Below are positions 1 through 5,257 of a stretch of 5,257 nucleotides of DNA, in pieces. Both the position numbers and the translations under genes were made by a program. The first letter of the stretch is position 1. Each line of letters opens with the position of its first letter. Where the stretch lies: NCBI GenBank assembly GCA_016278435.1, contig JADQBU010000349.1:1-5257 (forward strand). Reading direction: 5' to 3'. The notes beneath the pieces were generated by a model. The model was not told the origin of the DNA and did no database searches. It was given only the letters and a program-made list of their open reading frames with translations. Origin of the DNA: Halanaerobiales bacterium (GTDB taxonomy: Bacteria > Bacillota > Halanaerobiia > Halanaerobiales > JADQBU01).

Positions 1-645
1 GAGGCCGGTAAGGGATTAATGGGCAAGGTTCTGGGTGCTGGTAAGAGAGCCCTGACCGGAGAGTCAATTTTTATGACTCATTTTACAAATAATGGGGCCG
101 GGAAGGAAAAGGTTGCTTTTGCTGCACCCTACCCGGGAAAAATCATAGTACTGGAATTATCTGAATTACCCGGTGGTGTATTTACCTGCCAGAAAGATGC
201 TTTTCTCTGTGCTGCCCTGGGTACCAGTGTCGACATTGCATTTACTAAAAGGATTGGTACTGGATTCTTTGGTGGTGAAGGTTTTATTTTACAGAAATTA
301 AAGGGAAATGGTAAAGCATTTCTTCATGCTGGAGGAACAGTGGTTAAGAAAGAACTTGTAAATGAAGTAATAAGAGTAGATACAGGTTGTCTGGTAGGTT
401 TTACTGAAGGAATAGACTATGATATTGAACGAGCGGGTGATTTAAAGTCTATGTTTTTCGGAGGTGAAGGTCTATTTCTGGCTACTTTAAGGGGTACAGG
501 AACTGTTTATTTTCAGAGTTTACCATTTTCCAGGCTGGCCAATAGGATTATTAGTAGTGTCCCCAGACCGGGAGGAAAGAAAAAGGGAGAAGGCTCAATT
601 CTGGGTGGTCTCGGTGACTTGCTGGATGGAGATAATAAATTTTAA
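1..645 (+). CDS. AIM24/TIGR00266-family protein, 5' end outside the window
   Basis: The reading frame is open from base 1, and the first Met codon (19) lies inside conserved family sequence, so the true start is upstream. 214 residues are visible; full members of this family usually have a further few dozen N-terminal residues. The protein is rich in Gly and beta strands and shows family hallmarks: a GESIF motif near visible residue 25, GTGFFGGEGF around 80-90, a second near-copy FFGGEGLFLATLRGTG around 150-165, and a QSLPF segment close to the C-terminus. These repeated FFGGEG segments fit the two-fold beta-prism-like AIM24 fold. The family is named after a yeast mitochondrial protein, but the bacterial role is not established. 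No signal peptide can be judged because the N-terminus is missing. A terminator and a new promoter separate it from the downstream operon, so I see no functional link. Family assignment is confident; function is unknown. Confidence 0.88.
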   Translation, partial: EAGKGLMGKVLGAGKRALTGESIFMTHFTNNGAGKEKVAFAAPYPGKIIVLELSELPGGVFTCQKDAFLCAALGTSVDIAFTKRIGTGFFGGEGFILQKLKGNGKAFLHAGGTVVKKELVNEVIRVDTGCLVGFTEGIDYDIERAGDLKSMFFGGEGLFLATLRGTGTVYFQSLPFSRLANRIISSVPRPGGKKKGEGSILGGLGDLLDGDNKF

Positions 646-659
646 TTAAAATTTATTAT
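632..659. repeat. 28-bp perfect A/T-only palindrome over the AIM24 stop codon
   Basis: The 14-base left arm (632-645) is the exact reverse complement of 646-659, with no spacer. The TAA stop codon (643-645) sits at the end of the left arm. There is no GC in the stem and no T-run after it on the plus strand, so it is not a classical terminator. It could form a cruciform in supercoiled DNA, form a weak 3' RNA hairpin, or simply reflect AT-rich composition. The symmetry is certain; any function is not. Confidence 0.5.
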
Positions 660-751
660 TGAAAAAACCCTACTTCTAAAAAAGAAATATTACGAAATAT
701 ATTTCAAATGTATTATGAAAAAGCTTGAAAAAATATTTATAAGATTAACTC

Positions 752-785
752 ACCGGCAGTTATAATTATGCCGGTTTTTTATTTT
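752..785 (+). terminator. Rho-independent terminator after the AIM24 gene
   Basis: A 7-bp perfect stem, ACCGGCA (752-758) with TGCCGGT (769-775), encloses a 10-base AT-rich loop. It runs straight into a T-rich tract (775-785). The reverse strand has no T-run after the hairpin, so it acts on plus-strand transcription. It lies about 107 bases past the AIM24 stop and just before the promoter of the next operon, insulating the two units. Confidence 0.85.
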
Positions 786-806
786 AAAAATTAATTGTGA
801 AATCAC

Positions 807-835
807 TTGACAAATTAATTTTAATAATATAGAAT
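807..835 (+). promoter_or_regulatory. Sigma-A-type promoter of the TetR/radical SAM operon
   Basis: The -35 box TTGACA (807-812) is a perfect consensus. The spacer is exactly 17 bp and AT-rich. The -10 box TAGAAT (830-835) differs from TATAAT at one position. Transcription would begin near 841-843, giving a leader of about 150 bases before the regulator start codon. The match is strong enough to give high basal expression unless repressed, which fits the repeat array lying immediately downstream. Confidence 0.85.
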
Positions 836-847
836 TATTCTGGAATT

Positions 848-911
848 TGAACAATGTCCAAAACATTGTTCAAAGCATTGTCCAAGACATTGACCAGGAC
901 AATGTCCGGGT
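848..911 (+). promoter_or_regulatory. Array of five 12-bp repeats containing palindromes: probable TetR-family operator
   Basis: CAATG or CATTG cores occur at 852, 864, 876, 888 and 900, spaced exactly 12 bp apart. Full units follow an approximate CAWTGTCCARRR consensus. Because CAATG and CATTG are reverse complements, the array also contains inverted repeats: TGAACAATGT (848-857) is a perfect 10-bp match to 863-872, with a 5-bp spacer; GACATTG (886-892) pairs with 900-906; and CATTGTCC (876-883) pairs with 897-904. TetR-family dimers bind palindromes of this size, often at their own promoter. The array lies just downstream of the predicted transcription start and upstream of a TetR gene, so autorepression by blocking or roadblocking RNA polymerase is the simplest reading (inference). 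As RNA, the same elements could form alternative hairpins. Confidence 0.75.
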
Positions 912-940
912 GAACCTCACCACCTAAATCAAAGATTTAG
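909..940 (+). promoter_or_regulatory. Two short hairpins in the operon leader
   Basis: GGTGA (909-913) pairs with TCACC (917-921) around a 3-base loop. CTAAATC (924-930) pairs perfectly with GATTTAG (934-940) around an AAA loop. Both are within the predicted leader, between the repeat array and the regulator gene. Neither has a T-run, so they are not terminators. They might be a second protein-binding palindrome or RNA structure affecting stability or translation. The pairing is seen directly; the function is unassigned. Confidence 0.45.
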
Positions 941-995
941 ATTGAGCTTCAAACTACTTCATATAAAATAATTAGATTTTGGAATGGGGGATTTC

Positions 996-1574
996 ATGGT
1001 AGATAAAGGGCTTGATACCAGAGAAAAAATAATTCAAGCGACAATTAATTTGATAAAAAAAGAAATGGATGTTAAAAAAATTACTGTTCGTAGTATCGCC
1101 AGTGAGGCAGAGATAGGAAGTGGTCTGGTAAATTATTACTTTGACAGTAAAGAAAAATTAATTGATGAAGCAGTTCAGATGTTTATAAATTCTGTTATTG
1201 AGGATTCAGATAATACGTTTAATAATGCAAATTTAAGTGCAGAAGAAAGGCTTAAAGATCGGGTTAAAACAGCAGCCAGATTTTTAGCTGTTAATCCTGG
1301 TATATCCCGGGTATCAATACTTACAGATATGAAGAATGGAAAAGAGAATGACAATAGTTACCGGGTTGTAAATGCGTATTATTCGATTTTAAAAGAAATG
1401 TTTGCAGATAAAGATGATATAGAGTTGATAGTTATGTCACAACAGATAGTAGCCGCCATCCATGAAATATTTTTAAGAGCAGAGTCTTTTAAAAAACAGG
1501 CTGGGATAGATTATTTTAATGATGAACAGAGGGACCGACTTGTTGAACAGATTATTGATAATGTAATTAACTAA
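996..1574 (+). CDS. TetR/AcrR-family transcriptional regulator
   Basis: This 192-residue protein is typical in length for TetR. The N-terminal DNA-binding domain begins at TREKIIQAT (residues 8-16). The helix-turn-helix is ITVRSIASEAEIGSGLVNYYF (about 29-49), followed by the usual S-KEKLIDEAV segment; the pattern of Ala, Gly and paired aromatic residues before F49 is classic. Residues from about 60 on are the variable ligand-binding and dimerisation domain, predicted mainly helical, so the ligand cannot be read. I chose ATG 996 because a GGGGGA run (986-991) lies just upstream. An in-frame ATG at 984 would add MGDF but has little spacing from any ribosome site. It is the first gene of a four-gene operon behind a strong promoter and a palindromic repeat array, so it probably represses itself and the enzymes, with release by a substrate or product (inference). 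Confidence 0.93.
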   Translation: MVDKGLDTREKIIQATINLIKKEMDVKKITVRSIASEAEIGSGLVNYYFDSKEKLIDEAVQMFINSVIEDSDNTFNNANLSAEERLKDRVKTAARFLAVNPGISRVSILTDMKNGKENDNSYRVVNAYYSILKEMFADKDDIELIVMSQQIVAAIHEIFLRAESFKKQAGIDYFNDEQRDRLVEQIIDNVIN

Positions 1575-1590
1575 CTGGGAGTGGTTTAAG

Positions 1591-2766
1591 ATGGTGAATG
1601 TAAAATTAGCCGGGGCAGCTGAAGATTATGTGGAACTGTTAAATGGCAGTATTATAAATATTTTTAAAAACAGCTGCAGGATATTTTTTAATAATCCGGG
1701 ACAGAGTGTATTTCTGGGCAAAACACTATTAAAACAGAGAAAAGCGGTGGCAACAAGACAGAGATGGAAGGAAAAGGGTACTCATGTTCCACCCTTTATG
1801 ATTTTGAGCATTACCGGCCGGTGTAACCTGAGATGTAAGGGCTGTTATGCCAGTGTCCATCAACAGAAAATCGAGAATGAAATGAGTGAAACAAAACTGA
1901 GAGGGATTCTGGAAGAAGCCAGGGAGCTGGGAATATCCATAGTATTAATTGCTGGTGGTGAGCCCTTCACAAGATCGGAGATTATATCTATACTAAAAGA
2001 TTTTCCGGAGATCATATTTCCTGTATTTACGAATGGACTTCTACTAAAAGAGCAGTTAATTGAAAGAATTAAGAATGCAAAAAACATTATACCCATTATT
2101 AGCCTTGAGGGGAGGAAAGTAGAGACAGATGCCCGGAGAGGATCAGGTGTATTCAGTCAGCTTGAAAATATTCTCGATAATCTGGGTAAAGCAGGTGTCA
2201 TGAGTGGTATTTCCTTTACCCTGACAAGAGAAAATTTTAACATAGTTCTGGATGAAGATTATATCAGGGAACTGATCAATAGCAATAGTCAGGTGTTTTT
2301 CTTTGTGGAATATGTTCCGGTAAATGCAGGAACTGAATTTTTAACAGTTACTGGCGAACAGCGCCGGATTATGATGGAAAGAATTAATGGGTATCGTTCA
2401 GAATTGCCGGCACTATTTATTGCTTTCCCTGGTGATGAAGAAAAGTTTGGCGGCTGTCTGGCAGCGGGCAGAGGTTTTATCCATATTAATCCCCAGGGGA
2501 ATATAGAACCCTGTCCCTTTGCCCCGTATTCCGATACCAATCTTGAGAATTTAACTCTGCAGGAAGGATTAAAATCTGACTTGCTACTTAAGATTCGTTC
2601 AAATCAGGATATTCTTGCAGAAGCAGAGGGAGCCGGTGGATGTACACTCTGGAGTAAACGCGAACTTGTAAAATCATTGTTGGAATGCAATGAAAAGGAA
2701 AATCAAGAAATTAATTTCATGTTAAGGAAAGAGATTAATAAAAACTTTTGCGTGAAAGGGTGCTAA
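1591..2766 (+). CDS. Radical SAM protein with reduced SPASM/Twitch-like C-terminal domain
   Basis: This 391-residue enzyme starts at ATG 1591 with GGGAG (1577-1581) at good spacing. The radical SAM core begins after about 65 residues. CNLRCKGC (C78, C82, C85) is the CxxxCxxC ligand set for the [4Fe-4S] cluster that cleaves S-adenosylmethionine. AGGEPF (121-126) is the GGEP SAM-binding motif, and TNG (148-150) and SLEG (171-174) are later strand motifs. The C-terminal part has C289-x13-G303-x4-C308, which matches the first half of a SPASM domain. The usual CxxCx5CxxxC half is absent; only C351, C366 and a terminal C387-x3-C391 follow. That suggests one auxiliary cluster rather than two. Related proteins act on peptides and small molecules, so the substrate cannot be inferred from the fold. 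The first 65 residues hold no motif I recognise. The next gene starts 2 bp after its stop, implying coupled translation. Confidence 0.92.
   Translation: MVNVKLAGAAEDYVELLNGSIINIFKNSCRIFFNNPGQSVFLGKTLLKQRKAVATRQRWKEKGTHVPPFMILSITGRCNLRCKGCYASVHQQKIENEMSETKLRGILEEARELGISIVLIAGGEPFTRSEIISILKDFPEIIFPVFTNGLLLKEQLIERIKNAKNIIPIISLEGRKVETDARRGSGVFSQLENILDNLGKAGVMSGISFTLTRENFNIVLDEDYIRELINSNSQVFFFVEYVPVNAGTEFLTVTGEQRRIMMERINGYRSELPALFIAFPGDEEKFGGCLAAGRGFIHINPQGNIEPCPFAPYSDTNLENLTLQEGLKSDLLLKIRSNQDILAEAEGAGGCTLWSKRELVKSLLECNEKENQEINFMLRKEINKNFCVKGC
2755..2762 (+). promoter_or_regulatory. Ribosome binding site inside the radical SAM 3' end that sets the FAD-enzyme start
   Basis: AAAGGGTG lies within the last codons of the radical SAM gene, six bases before ATG 2769. 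It favours that ATG over an in-frame TTG at 2748, which has no ribosome site at useful distance and would add seven unconserved residues. An in-frame ATG at 2781 remains a weaker alternative. Confidence 0.6.
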
Positions 2767-2768
2767 TT

Positions 2769-4268
2769 ATGGGTAGGCAGATGCAAAAAAAGAGCGTAAT
2801 AATAATCGGGGCCGGTATTGCAGGATTGTCTGCCGGCTGTTATCTGCAGATGAATGGATATAATACCGAAATTTTTGAAGCTCATAATGTACCGGGCGGA
2901 TTATGTACAGCCTGGAAGCGGAAGGGTTATGTAGTTGAAGGCTGTATTCACGGTTTACTGGGATCCAGAGCTTCACATCCATATTATAATTTGTGGAATG
3001 AAGTTGTTGATATGGCTGAGACAGAATTTATAGATCAGGAAGTAAAGGAAACATATTATTTTCCGGACGGCAGCAAATTTATTAAATATGCTGATCTGGA
3101 TAAACTGGCTCACAATATGAAGAAAATTGCTCCGGAGGATAGTAAAATTATTGATGAATTTATCAGGGATACCAGAAAGTTTCAGTCAGTTGAAATGCCG
3201 GTTGCTAAAGCCCGGGAACTTTATAATATCATAGATTATCTAAAAATGATTAAGTCGCTGCCTTTATTAAGGGTGATGAAAAAATGGATCAAGGTAACAG
3301 CTGGTGAGTTTGCAGAAAAATTTCAGAACCCGTTTTTAAGAAGTGTTGTGCAGTATTTTTCTTCACCAGTATTATTTGAAATGTTTGTTCTGGCAGAAAT
3401 GGATTTAAAAAGATGTGGCTATCCTGTTGGTGGTTCACTGGAATTTGCCAGAAAAATTACTGATAAGTATACAGCCGGGGGCGGTAAAATTAATTACAAT
3501 AACCGGGTAAGCAAAATAATGGTAGAAAATGACAGAGTAACCGGGATTAAACTGGAAGATGGTCAGGTACATAAAGCTGATATTGTCATTTCAGCAGCTG
3601 ATGGGAAAACTACTATTTATGACTTTCTGGATGGGAAATATTTAGATAAAACAATTGAGCGGGAATATAAGCAGGGTAATCTTAATCCCTCAAAGGTTCA
3701 AATTGCACTGGGTATAGATAGATATATGGAAGATTACCCCCGGACGATTAAGCTGCTTTTCGATAAACCCTGGGAATCTATAGATGGTAGTAAGTATGAT
3801 AGTATTGATGTCCTGGTGTACAGTGGAAAAGCTAATCTTGCTCCTCCCGGGAAAACTCTGATCGTAGTTCAGATTGATACTGAAAAGTTTGATTACTGGA
3901 AGGAACTTCGAAACAGGGATAAAAAAGAATATAGAAGAGTTAAAGGTGAGATTGCAAGGCAGTTAATAAAAATACTGGAAGAACGGTTAGATAGTATTAA
4001 GAATTATGTTGTAATGGTTGATATAGCTACTCCTGTAACGTATAAAAGGTACACAGGAAATTGGAAAGGGTCTATTCAGGGCTGGGCCAATGAGAATATA
4101 TTTAAATCTAATCCCTTTAAAAAGGAATTACCTGGGTTAGAAAATTTTTATATATGCGGTCAGTGGGTTGTACCAGGTGGTGGTGTCCCCAATGTTTTTA
4201 AAAGTGGTAGGGATCTGGCCCAGATTATCTGTAAAAAAGACAATAAAATATTTCTATCAAAAAATTAA
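2769..4268 (+). CDS. FAD/NAD(P)-dependent oxidoreductase, phytoene desaturase/retinol saturase (CrtI-like) family
   Basis: This is a 499-residue flavoprotein from ATG 2769. The N-terminal Rossmann FAD site is VIIIGAGIAGLSAG (GxGxxG at residues 14-19), with the ribose-binding acid E37 and the PGG motif (42-44) typical of CrtI, carotene isomerase and retinol 13,14-saturase relatives. The C-terminal FAD-closing segment, FYICGQWVVPGGGVPNVFKSGR (residues 460-481), matches the family's conserved end, including the GGGVP and SGR elements. Length is normal for the family. Members desaturate, saturate or isomerise long conjugated or isoprenoid lipids, but many clostridial members are uncharacterised and no carotenoid genes are visible here, so 'phytoene desaturase' should not be taken literally. 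No membrane span or signal peptide is evident; relatives are peripheral membrane enzymes. It sits 2 bp after the radical SAM gene and 15 bp before the ferredoxin-nitroreductase, which suggests a shared substrate and electron supply (inference). Confidence 0.9.
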   Translation: MGRQMQKKSVIIIGAGIAGLSAGCYLQMNGYNTEIFEAHNVPGGLCTAWKRKGYVVEGCIHGLLGSRASHPYYNLWNEVVDMAETEFIDQEVKETYYFPDGSKFIKYADLDKLAHNMKKIAPEDSKIIDEFIRDTRKFQSVEMPVAKARELYNIIDYLKMIKSLPLLRVMKKWIKVTAGEFAEKFQNPFLRSVVQYFSSPVLFEMFVLAEMDLKRCGYPVGGSLEFARKITDKYTAGGGKINYNNRVSKIMVENDRVTGIKLEDGQVHKADIVISAADGKTTIYDFLDGKYLDKTIEREYKQGNLNPSKVQIALGIDRYMEDYPRTIKLLFDKPWESIDGSKYDSIDVLVYSGKANLAPPGKTLIVVQIDTEKFDYWKELRNRDKKEYRRVKGEIARQLIKILEERLDSIKNYVVMVDIATPVTYKRYTGNWKGSIQGWANENIFKSNPFKKELPGLENFYICGQWVVPGGGVPNVFKSGRDLAQIICKKDNKIFLSKN

Positions 4269-4270
4269 CT

Positions 4271-4276
4271 GGAGGT
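4271..4276 (+). promoter_or_regulatory. Strong Shine-Dalgarno site supporting a GTG start
   Basis: GGAGGT is a near-perfect ribosome site, seven bases before GTG 4284. It decides for this GTG, which is also where the conserved ferredoxin domain begins; no upstream ATG exists in frame after the preceding stop codon. Confidence 0.75.
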
Positions 4277-4283
4277 TGTTTTT

Positions 4284-5144
4284 GTGGGTTTAAAAATAAA
4301 TGAAGAATTATGTCAGGGTTGTGGAATATGTGTGGATGAATGTATTCATAATCAAAAAAAGCAGGGTACAAACCATGTTGATCACGATTTTAAATTTTGC
4401 AATAGATGTTTTCATTGTTACGCAGTTTGTCCTGAAAATGCAATCATAATGGAAAAAGATTTTGTCAATAAAAACCAGGAGAGAAATTTAATAGATTATG
4501 ATTCAATGCTTTATCAATTACAGCAGAGGAGGAGTGTCAGGAGATTTAAAGATAGGCCAGTACCTGATATAATCATAGAAAAATTACTTTCTTCTGCCAG
4601 TTATATTCCATCAGGTGGGAATAGTCAGGATATAAAAATAACTATTCTTAAAAATAAGGAAATAAAAGAAAGGTTAAGAAATGAAATTAAAAGCTATTAT
4701 AGTAAAACTTCCAGAATGGCACAAAACCGGTTATTAAGAAAAGTTTTGCAGGTGGTAGGATCAAAAAAAATAAAGGAAAGTATGGGTGACAAATATTTCC
4801 TGGAAAAAATACAGGATATGCAGGAGAAACTAAAAACGAGAGATCTGGCTTTCTATGATGCTCCACTGGTTATGTTTTTCCATGCAAAACGATTAATACC
4901 CACGGCTAAAGAAGATGGGGTTCTGGCTGCCTATAATATTGCCTTAACTGCAGAGAGTCTGGGTTTAGGAACCTGTTTTGTATCAATGGCACAGCAGGCC
5001 ATGTCAGCAAGAGAAGAGTGTAAGCAAATTGTTAATATAGATAAAAGTGACAATGTTTTTGCTGTTCTGGTTGCCGGGTATCCAGTTGCTGATTATAAGA
5101 GGATTGTTTATAGAAAAAATAAAGAGGTTAATTTTATTGATTGA
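4284..5144 (+). CDS. Ferredoxin-nitroreductase fusion (two [4Fe-4S] clusters plus FMN domain)
   Basis: This 286-residue fusion protein starts at GTG. Residues 1-60 are a bacterial-type ferredoxin with two Cys sets: C10, C13, C16, C20 and C39, C42, C45, C49. The second ends in the usual CP, while the first is followed by IHN rather than Pro. A linker leads to a nitroreductase fold: RRSVRRFKDRPV (82-93) with the paired Arg that commonly contacts the FMN phosphate, PSGGNSQD (109-116), AAYNIALTAESLGLGTCF (215-232), and VAGYP (263-267) followed by basic residues. The domain probably dimerises around FMN. The ferredoxin part would let it take or give electrons from the cell's ferredoxin pool instead of NAD(P)H. 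'Nitroreductase' names the fold; natural substrates in this family vary widely. It is the last clear gene of the operon and likely supplies or removes electrons for the FAD and radical SAM steps (inference). Confidence 0.92.
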   Translation: MGLKINEELCQGCGICVDECIHNQKKQGTNHVDHDFKFCNRCFHCYAVCPENAIIMEKDFVNKNQERNLIDYDSMLYQLQQRRSVRRFKDRPVPDIIIEKLLSSASYIPSGGNSQDIKITILKNKEIKERLRNEIKSYYSKTSRMAQNRLLRKVLQVVGSKKIKESMGDKYFLEKIQDMQEKLKTRDLAFYDAPLVMFFHAKRLIPTAKEDGVLAAYNIALTAESLGLGTCFVSMAQQAMSAREECKQIVNIDKSDNVFAVLVAGYPVADYKRIVYRKNKEVNFID

Positions 5145-5159
5145 GAAATTGGAGAGATG

Positions 5160-5204
5160 ATGGAATTTAGAAAAATACCATTAAATCCAGTTAATAAGGC
5201 ATAA
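5160..5204 (+). CDS. Possible 14-residue mini-ORF or gene remnant
   Basis: GGAGAG (5151-5156) precedes two consecutive ATG codons (5157 and 5160). The frame reads MEFRKIPLNPVNKA from 5160 and stops at TAA 5202-5204. The ribosome-site quality suggests a real translation start, but the product is too short for a recognisable domain. It may be a short peptide gene, or the first codons of a larger gene cut by a frameshift or insertion: shifting to the frame at 5198 gives a further 13 sense codons to a stop at 5237. I do not recognise the peptide and confidence is low. Confidence 0.25.
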   Translation: MEFRKIPLNPVNKA

Positions 5205-5236
5205 ATAATTATGATATTACAGGGCCTCCTGAAAAG

Positions 5237-5257
5237 TGATATGCTCCCCTTAAGGTA
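5237..5257. mobile_element. Possible terminal end of an insertion sequence, cut by the window edge
   Basis: The last bases begin with TGATATG and continue CTCCCCTTAAGGTA. They look like the CCCC-containing, TG-initiated inverted-repeat ends I associate with IS3-type elements. No transposase is visible, and the partner end and target duplication lie outside the window. This is a resemblance only. Confidence 0.2.

Noticed and set aside
694..705. Palindrome GAAATATATTTC in the AIM24-operon spacer
   Set aside because: It is short and A/T-rich, with no promoter next to it and no partner copy, so chance is the simplest explanation.
852..911. CRISPR-like repeat array
   Set aside because: The units are 12 bp, degenerate and contiguous with no spacers, so it is an operator-type array.
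836..995. Known riboswitch class in the long leader
   Set aside because: Hairpins are present but I recognise no conserved aptamer core and no terminator or anti-terminator pair before the start codon.
1860..2096. Minus-strand open frame of 78 codons inside the radical SAM gene
   Set aside because: It lies wholly within a well-supported plus-strand gene, has no recognisable domain, and is a codon-bias shadow.
2289..2540. Minus-strand open frame of 83 codons opposite the SPASM-like region
   Set aside because: Same reason: the plus strand encodes conserved Cys motifs here and the antisense product has no family features.
2748..2768. TTG start giving a seven-residue longer FAD enzyme overlapping the radical SAM gene
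   Set aside because: ATG 2769 has a proper ribosome site and the extra residues are just the radical SAM tail read in another frame.
2767..2982. Minus-strand open frame of 71 codons opposite the FAD-binding motif
   Set aside because: The plus strand encodes the Rossmann GxGxxG region; the antisense frame is a shadow.

Overview
This window is AT-rich DNA that looks like a low-GC anaerobic Firmicute. Arginine codons are mostly AGA/AGG, Shine-Dalgarno sites are recognisable, and there are a textbook sigma-A promoter, a radical SAM enzyme and a ferredoxin-linked flavoenzyme. A halophilic clostridial lineage such as Halanaerobiales is my impression from protein style only; nothing in the window proves it.

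Layout: bases 1-645 are the 3' part of an AIM24/TIGR00266-family gene whose start lies before the window. A 28-bp all-A/T perfect palindrome covers its stop codon, and a good intrinsic terminator follows at 752-785. A control region then begins. It has a near-consensus promoter (TTGACA, 17 bp, TAGAAT) at 807-835, directly followed by five degenerate 12-bp units in exact 12-bp register (852-911) and two further short hairpins (909-940). Four tightly packed plus-strand genes follow: a TetR-type regulator (996-1574), a radical SAM protein with a reduced SPASM-like C-terminus (1591-2766), a CrtI/retinol-saturase-like FAD oxidoreductase (2769-4268), and a two-[4Fe-4S] ferredoxin fused to a nitroreductase domain (4284-5144). 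Intergenic gaps are 16, 2 and 15 bp, so these four genes are almost certainly one operon.

Working model (inference): the TetR protein represses its own operon through the repeat array and is released by a small hydrophobic or redox-active ligand. The three enzymes then modify that ligand or a related compound. The radical SAM enzyme would do radical chemistry, the FAD enzyme would desaturate, saturate or isomerise the product, and the ferredoxin-nitroreductase would pass electrons between ferredoxin-level donors and flavin chemistry. I know of no characterised pathway with exactly this set, so the substrate is open.

The last 113 bp hold a 15-codon mini-ORF with a ribosome binding site, and possibly the edge of an insertion sequence. 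No RNA gene, CRISPR array or origin was seen.
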